From: Rhodococcus sp. ARC_M6
Lineage (GTDB): Bacteria; Actinomycetota; Actinomycetes; Mycobacteriales; Mycobacteriaceae
DNA length: 64,000 nucleotides
Direction: 5' to 3'
NCBI RefSeq assembly: GCF_022810305.1
Contig: NZ_JALGQH010000025.1
Span: 1-64,000, forward strand
Shown here: piece by piece, positions 8,448-17,457 of the stretch
How the letters are laid out: every line of letters starts with the position of its first letter
How positions within the stretch are numbered: the stretch's first letter is position 1
Notes under the pieces: generated by a model
Database searches by the model: none
What the model was told of the DNA's origin: nothing
What the model saw: the letters and a program-made list of their open reading frames with translations, nothing else
Program-made: the position numbers and the translations under genes

Positions 8448-9542
8448 ATGAAGAAGAGCTTGACTTCGCCCACCTCTGCGCGCCGGGCCGGAGTCGTCGC
8501 GACAGCCCTGTGTGCTCTTGGGATTCAGGTGTTCAGTACCGCAGCGGTGGGTGCGACCCCGACTTCCGACAGCATGGAGGTTTTGGAATACGGTTCCACG
8601 GTGCCAGGATCCATGCAGGGTAAGCCGGGGATTCGTCCGGAACTGCGCAGCGGGCTCGGGGCCGCGACAATCGTCGGTGAAAGTGTCACCGGACCGCAGG
8701 CTGTGCGCCTGACGATTGCGTCGCCGGCTCTGCAGCGCGACGTGGGCGTAGAAATCCTGCTCCCGTCGGACAATTCTGTACCGCGGCCTACTCTTTACCT
8801 CCTCGACGGTGCTGCAGCAGCGGAGGACTCGAGCGGATGGGTGACCGTCGGCGAGGCACCGGCATTCTTTGCCGACAAGAATGCCTACGTCGTCATGACC
8901 AACGGTGGCAAAGCCGGTATGTACACGGATTGGCAGAATGTCGATCCGAATCTCGGTTTGCACCGGTGGGAAACGTTCATCACCAACGAATTGCCTCCGC
9001 TCATCGATGCAAGATTCGCCACCAACGGCGTCAAGGCAATTGCGGGCACGTCGATGGGTGCGCAGGGCGCAATGATGCTCGCTACGCGACATCCCGGAAT
9101 GTACAAGGGAGTGGCGGGTTTCAGCGGGTGCTACTCGACGACAGATCGCTGGGGTCGTGCCAGCATTCTCTCGACCGTGACCTCGCGTGGCGGGAACGTG
9201 GACAACATGTGGGGCGAGCCCGGTGGGCCGGAGTGGGAAGCGCACGACTCGCTCCTCAATGCCGAGCAACTCCGGGGAACAGAAATCTACCTGTCCGCGG
9301 CGCCGGGCACGCCTGGTGTGAACGAGACACTGCAGACGCCGGACCTAGCTGATCGTCTGATCGTCGGCGGGACGATCGAGGCGGTCGCCAATATGTGTAC
9401 TCAGGCTTTCGACGAGCGGCTGCGCTCACTCGATATCGCCGCCACCGTGGATTACGAGCCCAACGGCACTCACTCGTGGGGATATTGGCGTGATCGTTTC
9501 CCCAAAGCATGGCCGACGCTGTCGAAGGCTCTCGGACTCTGA
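8448..9542 (+). CDS. secreted mycolyltransferase (antigen 85-like), copy 3
   Basis: The third and more divergent paralog, 364 residues. It has its own signal peptide (MKKSLTSPTSARR, then a hydrophobic stretch ending near VGATP) and lacks the GSLGS linker of copy 1. The nucleophile motif GTSMGAQG has Ser at about 202, and NGTHSWGYW carries the histidine. Start ATG 8448 is preceded by GGGAG at 8439-8443; the longer frame from 8304 overlaps copy 2 and is rejected. A strong terminator follows at 9561-9603. Since no terminator survives after copy 2, copies 2 and 3 may be co-transcribed. Confidence 0.9.
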   Translation: MKKSLTSPTSARRAGVVATALCALGIQVFSTAAVGATPTSDSMEVLEYGSTVPGSMQGKPGIRPELRSGLGAATIVGESVTGPQAVRLTIASPALQRDVGVEILLPSDNSVPRPTLYLLDGAAAAEDSSGWVTVGEAPAFFADKNAYVVMTNGGKAGMYTDWQNVDPNLGLHRWETFITNELPPLIDARFATNGVKAIAGTSMGAQGAMMLATRHPGMYKGVAGFSGCYSTTDRWGRASILSTVTSRGGNVDNMWGEPGGPEWEAHDSLLNAEQLRGTEIYLSAAPGTPGVNETLQTPDLADRLIVGGTIEAVANMCTQAFDERLRSLDIAATVDYEPNGTHSWGYWRDRFPKAWPTLSKALGL

Positions 9543-9560
9543 GCTTCTGCCCGTACACAG

Positions 9561-9603
9561 CAACGTCCCCCGCACCGAAATCTCAGTGGTGCGGGGGACG
9601 TTG
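9561..9603. terminator. strong bidirectional terminator
   Basis: A perfect 16-bp stem: CAACGTCCCCCGCACC at 9561-9576 pairs with GGTGCGGGGGACGTTG at 9588-9603 around an 11-base loop. It separates the convergent ends of the third mycolyltransferase (9542) and the symporter (9620) and can act on both strands. Confidence 0.85.
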
Positions 9604-9619
9604 TGTGTGAAGCGGGGGA

Positions 9620-10993
9620 TTAGGCGTCGACAAGCTCCTCGGAGAAGGGATCTCCGTTGCGCGGGGCGTTGAAGCGTGCAGTGTCGAGAATGCCTTCACG
9701 CTTGGCGACGATGACCGGGACAAGTGCCTGGCCGGTGACGTTGACTGCGGTGCGGCCCATGTCGACGATTGGCTCAACGGCAAGCAACAATCCGACGCCG
9801 GCGAGCGGGAGGCCCAGAGTCGAGAGGGTCAGCGTGAGCATGACCGTTGCGCCCGTGGTGCCGGCAGTTGCAGCAGAACCGATGACCGAAACCACGATGA
9901 TCAGCAGGTAATCGGTGAAGGAGAGCGGGACGTCGTAGAAACCGGCGACGAAGATCGCTGCGATTGCGGGGTAGATCGCCGCGCAACCGTCCATCTTGGT
10001 GGTCGCACCGAGCGGCACAGCGAACGACGCATATTCGCGGGGAACACCGAGATTGCGTTCGGTGACTCGTTCGGTCAACGGCAGGGTGCCGATCGACGAG
10101 CGGGAAACGAAGCCGAGCTGCGTGGCAGGCCACACGCCGGAGAAGAAGTTCCGAACCGAGAGGCCGTGTGCGGCAATGAGGGCGGGGTACACGACGAAGA
10201 AGACGATGGCGAGGCCGATGTAGACGGCAGCCGTGAAGACGCCCAGCGAGCCGATGGCGTCCCAGCCGTAGGTTGCGACGGCGTTGGCGATCAGGGCGGC
10301 GGTGCCGATCGGTGCCAGGCGGATGATCCACCAGAGGATCTTCTGGATGATGGCGAGAAGTGAAGCGTTGAATTCGAGGAACGGTTCGGCCTTCGCGCCG
10401 ATCTTCAGTGCGGCGATACCGATAGCTGCGGCAATGACGAGCAACTGCAGAACGTTGAAGCTCAGCGACGTCGTGGCCGCACCCTCCACGACCGAGGTCT
10501 TCGCGCCCAAGCCGAGGAAGTTGTTGGGTACCAAACCGGTGACAAACGCCCACCAGGAACCGGAACTCTTCGGTTCCTTGGCAGCGTCGATGGCGACGTC
10601 GGTCCGCGATCCCGGATCGGTGATCAGACCGACGACGATGCCGATGATCACGGCGATGAACGCGGTGATCGCGAACCACAGCAATGTCTGGACTGCCAGG
10701 CGGGCGGCATTCGCGACCTCGCGGAGGTTGGCGATCGAGCTGACGATGGCGGTGAAGACCAGCGGAATCACGGCCACGGTGAGCAGCTTGACGTAGCTGG
10801 AACCAATGGTTGCCACAGTACCGATGAGCCAGTTGCTATTGCCGTCTGCCGCGTCGGGCATCGCTCGTGCCACGAGGCCGATGATCACACCGATAATGAG
10901 GCCGGCGATAATCTGTGGTCCGAATGATGTTGCCCAAGAAGGAAATCGAGTCTTGGAGCTTTCCGGTGCACCGGTTTGGGTGGAGCTGGGCAT
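9620..10993 (-). CDS. dicarboxylate/amino acid:cation symporter (DAACS family)
   Basis: A membrane carrier of the SLC1/DAACS family (glutamate, aspartate and C4-dicarboxylate symporters), 457 residues with multiple hydrophobic helices. Family signatures in the C-terminal half include the serine-rich hairpin SRSSIGTLPLT, GCAAIYPAIAAIFVAGFYDV, and the unwound-helix segment DMGRTAVNVTGQALVPVIVAK. These form the ion- and substrate-binding core. The usual GDA after NVTG reads GQA, so the substrate may differ from classical glutamate or aspartate carriers. ATG 10993 is chosen over an upstream start because GAAAGG lies seven bases before it. It is a single gene with a 319-base divergent region upstream. 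Confidence 0.92.
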   Translation of the reverse strand: MPSSTQTGAPESSKTRFPSWATSFGPQIIAGLIIGVIIGLVARAMPDAADGNSNWLIGTVATIGSSYVKLLTVAVIPLVFTAIVSSIANLREVANAARLAVQTLLWFAITAFIAVIIGIVVGLITDPGSRTDVAIDAAKEPKSSGSWWAFVTGLVPNNFLGLGAKTSVVEGAATTSLSFNVLQLLVIAAAIGIAALKIGAKAEPFLEFNASLLAIIQKILWWIIRLAPIGTAALIANAVATYGWDAIGSLGVFTAAVYIGLAIVFFVVYPALIAAHGLSVRNFFSGVWPATQLGFVSRSSIGTLPLTERVTERNLGVPREYASFAVPLGATTKMDGCAAIYPAIAAIFVAGFYDVPLSFTDYLLIIVVSVIGSAATAGTTGATVMLTLTLSTLGLPLAGVGLLLAVEPIVDMGRTAVNVTGQALVPVIVAKREGILDTARFNAPRNGDPFSEELVDA

Positions 10994-11096
10994 GACAATG
11001 CCTTTCGAGAAATCGAAGAGAGCAAAACACAGCACGCCATGAAGAGATTCAGGCGGGGTTTTGCGAAAAATGTGTCCTGGTACGCGCTAGGTCAGA

Positions 11097-11130
11097 GCGA
11101 GCGCATACAGATGGCGCTCGCCTGCAGGCG
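11097..11130. other. inverted repeats in a divergent intergenic region
   Basis: GCGAGCGC at 11097-11104 pairs with GCGCTCGC at 11114-11121. It is overlapped by the 12-base palindrome CGCCTGCAGGCG at 11119-11130. The two structures are mutually exclusive. They lie in the 319-base gap between the symporter and the phosphodiesterase, so they could be operators or a leader structure for the minus-strand symporter. No T-run follows, so a terminator is unlikely. I see nothing else in this gap. Confidence 0.4.
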
Positions 11131-11312
11131 AAGGTCGACGTAGCGTCGAGAGGTCAGGAGCAACACTCGGCACACACTACTCGTTGCTTCAACTACCGAT
11201 TGCCGCGGGCTGCTCGAGGGTGTGCCCGGACAGTGCGAAACGGGCGGTGACTACTGTCGAAGTTCGTAGGTGCACCGGCGCCTGCACGTCGGCTAGCGGA
11301 AGCGAGAGACCG

Positions 11313-12212
11313 ATGAGCGTTCGACATGCCGAGTACCCACATCCGAAGCATTTCCTGGTGCACTTGAGTGACACCCACCTCGTTGCCGAAGGGGACCTCT
11401 ACGGCGCAGTCGATGCAGAAGCGCGGCTTCGCGAGGTCCTGGCCGGTGTCGAAAATTCTGGGGCGCGCCCGCAGGCTTTGATCTTCACCGGCGATCTGAC
11501 CGACGGCGGGGAACCTGATGCGTACGAGAAACTGAAGGCAATTGTGGAGCCGGTGGCAGCCGGTGTCGGTGCCGAGGTCATCTGGGCGATGGGAAACCAC
11601 GACGATCGTGAACACTTCCGGACGTCGTTGCTCAGCGAGTTGCCGTCACAGCAGCCGGTTGATCGTGTGTACGACGTCAACGGACTCCGCATCATCACCC
11701 TGGACTCGAGTGTTCCTGGTCATCACTACGGCGAGATCACCGACGCCCAGTTGGATTGGCTCCGAATCGAGTTGGCAAGCCCCGCTCCGGACGGAACGAT
11801 TCTGGCCCTTCATCATCCGCCGGTTCCCTGTATTCAAGACCTGGCGGTTTCTGTGGAACTTCGAGACCAGTCGCGGTTGGCTGATGTGCTTCGCGGTAGT
11901 GATGTGAGGTCTATTCTGGCTGGGCACCTGCACTATTCGACGATGGCGACTTTCGCCGGGATTCCGGTATCGGTGGCGTCGTCGACCTGTTACACCCAAG
12001 ACCTCAATGTCGAGGTGGGTGGCCAGCGTGGCCGTGACGGTGCGCAGGGTTGCAATCTGGTTCACGTGTACGCCGATACGATCGTTCATTCGGTGGTTCC
12101 GATCGGCACCTATCCCAGCGTGGGCGAGCCAGTCGATGCTGCCGCAGCGGCGGTCAAATTGGCCGCTGCGGGCATCGTGGTCAGTGAAACATTAAGCACT
12201 GCAGGCAGTTAG
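11313..12212 (+). CDS. metallophosphoesterase, Rv0805-like cyclic-nucleotide phosphodiesterase
   Basis: A calcineurin-type binuclear metallophosphoesterase of 299 residues with all blocks visible in order: [30 protein letters not shown] and AGHLHYS. These supply the Asp, His and Asn ligands for two metal ions. The order and the closing [15 protein letters not shown] segment resemble the class III phosphodiesterase Rv0805 of mycobacteria, which hydrolyses 2',3'- and 3',5'-cAMP and other phosphodiesters. Start ATG 11313 ([14 protein letters not shown]) fits that family; the longer frame from 11184 adds a non-conserved extension. It is convergent with the Stealth gene, with two bases between stop codons. 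The true substrate is not shown by the sequence. Confidence 0.87.
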   Translation: MSVRHAEYPHPKHFLVHLSDTHLVAEGDLYGAVDAEARLREVLAGVENSGARPQALIFTGDLTDGGEPDAYEKLKAIVEPVAAGVGAEVIWAMGNHDDREHFRTSLLSELPSQQPVDRVYDVNGLRIITLDSSVPGHHYGEITDAQLDWLRIELASPAPDGTILALHHPPVPCIQDLAVSVELRDQSRLADVLRGSDVRSILAGHLHYSTMATFAGIPVSVASSTCYTQDLNVEVGGQRGRDGAQGCNLVHVYADTIVHSVVPIGTYPSVGEPVDAAAAAVKLAAAGIVVSETLSTAGS

Positions 12213-12214
12213 GA

Positions 12215-13993
12215 TCAACTGCGCTGCTCCCACGGAGCCGGGATGGGGTAGTAATTCTCGAGGAATTCGGTCACTTTTCGTGTGCGCAGCTCGAGGTCGA
12301 TCTCCGGAGCGCTGCCGTCATTTAGGCAGAAGAAATCCATCGAACGATTCTCGAGCAATGAATTCATCTGTCGAAGGCCATCTTTGACGGTGGTATCGAC
12401 GTACTTGACTGTCGCAGACTTCTGGACGACAGACCGTCCGCTCATCAGGGTGTAGTAGTGGTACAGCGAGTTGGTCACCGAAATGTTGGAGCTCGCGCGG
12501 AAAGTGCTTGCCGCGGTTGCCGCAAAATCAGCCGCGAATTCGATTTCCATTTCCGCCATGACGCTTTTGCGCAAGGGCGTTGCGGCGTGTTCGAGATGAC
12601 GAGTTGTCATTAGTCCGAACCGCTCTTGTAGGAGTCGTCGATTGACCCGAGCCGCATTTTCGAAACCACTGCGGTCGTCATCGTTGTGCCCAAGCCCGAT
12701 TCGCGTGTCTGCTTCGATGAACATACTGATTCCGCCGGGCGAGAAGAACATGTCCGGACTGACGGGGCGGCCGAAGAACATGTCGTCGTTGGAATAGAGG
12801 AAATGCTCGGAAAGCCCCGGTATGTGATGCAATTGGCATTCGACGGCCTGCGAATTGTGTGTCGGCAGCACAGTTGTATCGGCGAAGAATTCTTCACTCG
12901 GCATGAATGTGACGCGCGGATCGTCGGCGAGCCAGGCCGGTCGTTCGGAATCGGTAGCAACAAATATCCGTCGGATCCACGGGGCGTACATGTGCACGGA
13001 TCGCAGTGCATATTTCAATTCGTCGATCTGTCGAAAACGCGCCGCGGAATCGTCTCCCTCGCCGACGACGTAGTTCTTCATCCGAAGCGCCCGCTGAGCC
13101 TGAAATTCCTTGGACGAACCGTCGACCCACGAGAAGACGAGGTCGATGTCGAAATTGATGTCCGAGGCGTGGTCGGCGAACATGTTCTCGATCGTCGGCC
13201 AGATTCTGCCGAAACGTTCCACCGTGCCGCGGACTGCTTCTTCCGGACGCACGGTGCGCCGGGTCAGGGAATTCTCCACGGGGAGAATTATTTCTTCTTC
13301 GGACATGGACCACAGTTCGATCTGAAGACCGATGTTCGCCCCGTAGTTGAGGCCGCTAGTCACATGTACCCGAGGGCGGAACAACCGAAAGATGCGTGCT
13401 TTCGGTGTCGAGGAAATGCTGCCGTCGGCGATCAGGAGTGCCGGACTCTTCTTTGCATCGAGAGTCTTCGAATAGAACGGTGTGTCCTGGCATCCTTCGA
13501 TCAAGGCACGCCGCAATTTCTTGCGGTAGATCCAGTTGACGGCGATGACCGCGCGTTCGTCGTTGCCACGGACGAGGAGGTATTCGATGCCGGCCGCGTC
13601 GAGAATGTCGCGGATGAACAGAAGATCCTCGATCATCGCTTCGAGCGGGGTGGTGGTGGTGATCGGGAGTGCGAACCGATTTTTGAATCGCACTGTTTCG
13701 GGGCGGTCGTTCAATCGAGCGCGTACCGAAGCCGAGACGGGTTTCACGGGTTCGGGGGTGTCCTGCTCCGGGGGTACGAAGTAGATGTCGTGCGGAGCGG
13801 GAGATTGCGTGATGACGTGCCTTTCGATTACCAGCCGCACATCGGCGGTGAACCTCCAGTCTAGTCTGGGCGTTCCGTCCGAGTTCTCTACCTCGGTTCG
13901 ACCATTCCGAGGGTCACCGGGGAAATTGTCCGACTCGTGTGGTGATATATGTTCGTGCAATTTGGGGGGGAAGGACACCTGTGGTCGTTCCAC
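12215..13993 (-). CDS. Stealth family capsular/exopolysaccharide phosphotransferase
   Basis: A 592-residue protein with Stealth conserved regions: IDLVFSWVDGSSKEF at about residue 280 (CR1), then RFRQIDELKYALRSV, YAPWIRRIFVATD, the HNSQAVECQLHHIPGLSE stretch and FLYSNDDMFFG (CR2), and later HLEHAATP with further conserved segments. Known Stealth proteins are hexose-1-phosphate transferases that polymerise capsule or surface polysaccharides, and the family includes GlcNAc-phosphotransferase of animals. The roughly 270-residue N-terminal part is not assigned. The start is probably GTG 13993, though its ribosome site (GAGG) is very close. The gene diverges from the large operon starting at 14101. 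Confidence 0.88.
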   Translation of the reverse strand: MERPQVSFPPKLHEHISPHESDNFPGDPRNGRTEVENSDGTPRLDWRFTADVRLVIERHVITQSPAPHDIYFVPPEQDTPEPVKPVSASVRARLNDRPETVRFKNRFALPITTTTPLEAMIEDLLFIRDILDAAGIEYLLVRGNDERAVIAVNWIYRKKLRRALIEGCQDTPFYSKTLDAKKSPALLIADGSISSTPKARIFRLFRPRVHVTSGLNYGANIGLQIELWSMSEEEIILPVENSLTRRTVRPEEAVRGTVERFGRIWPTIENMFADHASDINFDIDLVFSWVDGSSKEFQAQRALRMKNYVVGEGDDSAARFRQIDELKYALRSVHMYAPWIRRIFVATDSERPAWLADDPRVTFMPSEEFFADTTVLPTHNSQAVECQLHHIPGLSEHFLYSNDDMFFGRPVSPDMFFSPGGISMFIEADTRIGLGHNDDDRSGFENAARVNRRLLQERFGLMTTRHLEHAATPLRKSVMAEMEIEFAADFAATAASTFRASSNISVTNSLYHYYTLMSGRSVVQKSATVKYVDTTVKDGLRQMNSLLENRSMDFFCLNDGSAPEIDLELRTRKVTEFLENYYPIPAPWEQRS

Positions 13994-14100
13994 GCCTCAA
14001 TGCCGCGAATGTAGCAATGCAGTTCGTTTGACCGAAGTATCTCAGTAAGTGCTCTCCGAGTTCTGGTTGCCGTTTCAATTCCCATTGCAAGGAGCGTTCC

Positions 14101-14652
14101 TTGGTACGTCCGCCTGATCCATTCGACTTCAGCGAATATTCACGTCCGCAGCCGGGAAACAGTGGCGTACCTGACCAAGGAGCCGGCGACTTCACTCGGT
14201 CCTCCGGCGGATTCGGCGCTCCGCCGCCGCTGAGCCAGCAGTCGCCACCGGGCTTCGGGCAGCCTCCAGCGGGCTTCGGGCAACCGCCGGGCAGGCCTGC
14301 CGTCGATTCCTTCGGCACAGTCGGCCCCAGCGCTCCCATTCAGATGCGTACCGCGCCGACAGCATGGTTGACCGCTGCCGGAGCCGCTGCGGTGATCGGG
14401 CTGATCGTGGCCGTCGTAGCCTTGGTCGCGCTCGGTTCGGGACCAATTGCTGTCATCGCCTGGGTTCTCAGCGGCCCAGTGGCAATCGGGTTGCTTGCTG
14501 CCTTTACTTACCGAGATACGCAGGCCCGGGCCAGTGCGTTCTATTCGGAGCCTCTGTGGGTGCCCTGGGCTACCCGCGTCGTACTCGCTGTTTCATGCAT
14601 TGCAGTACTGATCAGTGCATGGAACATTGCTGATTGGATTGGACGGCTGTGA
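14101..14652 (+). CDS. proline-rich small membrane protein, first gene of the tubulin/GTPase operon
   Basis: 183 residues. The first 80 or so are proline-, glycine- and phenylalanine-rich (GFGQPP repeated) and look disordered. Three hydrophobic helices follow, at roughly residues 85-110, 113-138 and 158-180. I recognise no enzymatic domain. TTG 14101 is the start: AAGGAG at 14089-14094 lies six bases before it. Its stop overlaps the GTG of the next gene (GTGA at 14649-14652), so translation is coupled. A membrane anchor or assembly role for the downstream VWA protein is inferred from position only. Confidence 0.8.
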   Translation: MVRPPDPFDFSEYSRPQPGNSGVPDQGAGDFTRSSGGFGAPPPLSQQSPPGFGQPPAGFGQPPGRPAVDSFGTVGPSAPIQMRTAPTAWLTAAGAAAVIGLIVAVVALVALGSGPIAVIAWVLSGPVAIGLLAAFTYRDTQARASAFYSEPLWVPWATRVVLAVSCIAVLISAWNIADWIGRL

Positions 14653-17417
14653 GCAGAATACGCACCGGCGCGCTTTTCATTTTCGGAATACTGATGCTCA
14701 ATGCCGTGAGCGGTTTCGGAGTCGTCACGGCGCAAGCAGCCGGAAATACGACTTCGGCGGTCGAAGACTTCGGTTCGTGCCTCGCCTCGCAGCAGACGGG
14801 AGATCTTCTCCTTCTGGTCGACGAGTCGTCGAGCCTGCAGATATCCGACCCCGCCGCGGCGCGAGTATCCGCAGCGAATTTCCTGTTGGACCGTCTTACT
14901 GCTTTCGGAGAATCCGCCGCGGTAGACCTCAACGTCGCCATCGCCGGGTTCTCGAGCGATTACACGGTGCATACGGGTTGGACCTCTCTGGATTCCGGAA
15001 CGTTACCTACGCTCAAGAGTTCGGTCGACGAGTTCCGCAGCCGGACAAACGGAATCGACACCGACTACTGGGGGGCGATGGACGGCGCTCGGAACGATCT
15101 GGGTGATCGCCCGCAGAGCACCGACGGATCCCGGCGGTGCCAGGCAATCGCATGGTTCTCCGACGGCAAACTGGACTTCACCGAACGCGACGGCAGCAAG
15201 CCGTATGCGCCGGGAGCGACATTGGGTTCGCCGGACGGCGTCAAGGCGGTCATAGCAGCAGCAACCGAATCGATCTGTCGACCGGCGGGCATCGCAGACC
15301 AGATGCGCAGCGCAGGAATCAAGACGTTCGGCATCGGTCTTGCGGCCGGTACTGCCGTCGCCGCCGACTTCGATCTGATGCGCGCGATCACCTCCGGAAC
15401 TTCCGGCGACGGTACCCAGTGCGGCGCTGTGCAAGCTCCGCCGCCCGGTGAGTTCTTCCTCGCTCAGAACATCGACGACCTGCTGTTTGCGTTCGATTCC
15501 ATCAGCACGCCAGGCCAGGCTCCGTTGGAACGTGAGAGCGGTGTCTGCGTCCGAGACGTGTGTGAGGAAGGCAAACACAGGTTTGTCCTGGACAGCTCGA
15601 TCAGCGCCGTCAACGTGCTCGGCTTTGCGGACGCGCCAGGCTTGATTCCGACATTGATTTCTCCGAACGGAGAGCAACTGGCCTTGCCGTTGACTGCCGT
15701 CGGAACCGATTCTCGTGGACAACTCGGCGGAGTCGAGATCAACTATCGATGGGAATCGCCGAATTCGGTGTCCTTCTCGATGACCGATGCGGGTTCACCC
15801 CAGTGGCAGGGTGTGTGGGCACTGGCATTTGTCGACCCCACCGGGTCTGCGGCGCAGGCGCGATCCAAGTCCAACATTCATATTTCCGGCAACCTGTTTC
15901 CAGCCTGGCTGGGCCAGAAGACGGCCGCAGTTCATACCGGTGAGAAGACCAGTGCCATCGAACTCGGAATCGTCGGTGCCGACCGTGCGCCGATTGATCC
16001 GGAGACGTTGCTGGGAACGGCCGAACTGTCGGTCTCGATTGTGGATTCGACGGGCACCGTGCACGACGTGGCAGCGCCGTTGCCGAAGGACCGAATCGGT
16101 GAGTCGGTAGAACTCGACCTCACCGACGTCCCACCGGGAGATTCGACACTGCGGCTCACACTCAACGTCACGACGGCGAACGCAACTCGAGCGGACGGTG
16201 GCGTCGAGCCGGGAACGGCATTGACGCCTCAGTCGGTCGACATCGCTCTGCCAGTCGCGCCGCCGATCGGATTCCCGTCGCTTCCGACGCGAGTCGATTT
16301 CGGCACCCTCGAAGGTAGCGGACGTTTCGATCGAACTCTCGACGTCACCGGCGCCGGATGCATCCGGCTCGACTCGGGAAATCCGGTGTCGATCAAGGGA
16401 TCACCGGACGGCATCGGATCGGTAGTGCTGACCACGTCGGGTGACGCGCAGTGCCTCGATTCGACTGGCACACTTCCGGTGTCGATCGACATCGAGAACG
16501 CTGCCAACGGAACTGTCAGTGGCACGATGTCACTGCTGGTATCGCCGGAGGGGGAGAGTGACCGCGAGGTCTCCGTGCCCGTGGAGTTCACCGCGGACGT
16601 CCAGAAGCAGGTCGATACGGGCCGCTTCTGGTTGACACTGATCGTGGCGCTGCTGCTCGGCCCGGGTATCCCACTACTGCTCCTGTACTTGGGCAAGTGG
16701 CTGACCGCAAAAATTCCGGCGGGTGGGCTCAAAGCCAAGAAGTTCCCGATCGAGATCAGAAACGGTGAAATTCTTCGCGAGGGGCGACCGTTCGAACTGC
16801 GTGACCGCGATCTTGTCGAGTCGGTACGTGGAATGCACGAAGCGGCTCGCGTGCTTGACGCCGACGGCGTCGAATTGCGCACACATGTGGGACTTTCACC
16901 GGTCGGAGCCGGATATGTCACGGCAAGCCTGCCGGGATTGCTCGGTGCGTCGGGTTCGGCTCCGGCAACGGACAAGGCCGGCAACGCACGACTTCCGCTG
17001 GCAGTACACAACTCGTGGGCGGTCTTCCACGATCCGAACGGTCCTGCAGAATCTGCGACGTTGTTGCTGCTGATCAGTGCCGATGCCGACGAGAATCGGG
17101 TCGCCCGAGTGCTCGACGACGTCCGGAGAAACGCAGCCGGTGCGGTGTCCCAGTTGCGTGCAGCATCAGTCGGTACTTCTGGTGCCGGCGGTGTTTCCGG
17201 CGGGCCGAATAGTCCGGGCGGCCAGCAGGGTTCGTCGGCCGCAGATCCGTTCGGCGGCCCGCCGGGTGGAGCCGTCCCGGGCGGTTTCCAGCCGGCAAGC
17301 GGACATCCGGGTGAGTCGACTTGGGCTCCACCGGCTTCCGGCGGCGGCAACGCAGATCCATTTGCGCCGCCGAGCGGGTTCGATCCATTCGGACCGCCGA
17401 ACGGTCGAGGCCGGTAA
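14649..17417 (+). CDS. secreted/membrane VWA-domain protein
   Basis: A 922-residue protein built as signal peptide (residues 1-30, ending near TAQAAG), VWA domain, extracytoplasmic beta-rich region, one membrane helix (FWLTLIVALLLGPGIPLLLLY near residue 660), then an inner domain and a Pro/Gly-rich tail of about 75 residues. The MIDAS motif is intact: VDESSSLQ gives D58-x-S60-x-S62, with a later DGKLDF aspartate. VWA domains bind protein partners through a divalent metal ion. The topology places the VWA outside and the tail inside, so it could pass an envelope signal to the cytosolic components. GTG 14649 overlaps the preceding stop. The tail resembles the Pro-rich N-terminus of the upstream protein. 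Confidence 0.87.
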   Translation: MSRIRTGALFIFGILMLNAVSGFGVVTAQAAGNTTSAVEDFGSCLASQQTGDLLLLVDESSSLQISDPAAARVSAANFLLDRLTAFGESAAVDLNVAIAGFSSDYTVHTGWTSLDSGTLPTLKSSVDEFRSRTNGIDTDYWGAMDGARNDLGDRPQSTDGSRRCQAIAWFSDGKLDFTERDGSKPYAPGATLGSPDGVKAVIAAATESICRPAGIADQMRSAGIKTFGIGLAAGTAVAADFDLMRAITSGTSGDGTQCGAVQAPPPGEFFLAQNIDDLLFAFDSISTPGQAPLERESGVCVRDVCEEGKHRFVLDSSISAVNVLGFADAPGLIPTLISPNGEQLALPLTAVGTDSRGQLGGVEINYRWESPNSVSFSMTDAGSPQWQGVWALAFVDPTGSAAQARSKSNIHISGNLFPAWLGQKTAAVHTGEKTSAIELGIVGADRAPIDPETLLGTAELSVSIVDSTGTVHDVAAPLPKDRIGESVELDLTDVPPGDSTLRLTLNVTTANATRADGGVEPGTALTPQSVDIALPVAPPIGFPSLPTRVDFGTLEGSGRFDRTLDVTGAGCIRLDSGNPVSIKGSPDGIGSVVLTTSGDAQCLDSTGTLPVSIDIENAANGTVSGTMSLLVSPEGESDREVSVPVEFTADVQKQVDTGRFWLTLIVALLLGPGIPLLLLYLGKWLTAKIPAGGLKAKKFPIEIRNGEILREGRPFELRDRDLVESVRGMHEAARVLDADGVELRTHVGLSPVGAGYVTASLPGLLGASGSAPATDKAGNARLPLAVHNSWAVFHDPNGPAESATLLLLISADADENRVARVLDDVRRNAAGAVSQLRAASVGTSGAGGVSGGPNSPGGQQGSSAADPFGGPPGGAVPGGFQPASGHPGESTWAPPASGGGNADPFAPPSGFDPFGPPNGRGR

Positions 17418-17457
17418 TGACTTTCAGCGTAGGCATCATCATTTCGAGAGGACCGGC

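Noticed and set aside
12686-13864. Plus-strand frame of 392 codons opposite the Stealth gene
   Set aside because: The minus strand carries clear Stealth motifs; the plus frame has none.
16229-17350. Antisense frame of 373 codons opposite the VWA gene
   Set aside because: Low-complexity Pro/Ser-rich translation caused by the Gly/Pro-rich sense strand; no ribosome site.
17077-17457. N-terminal extension of the tubulin-like gene
   Set aside because: It overlaps the VWA gene in another frame, lacks conserved motifs, and a good ribosome site (GAGAGGA) points to ATG 17458, where the glycine-rich tubulin loop begins.
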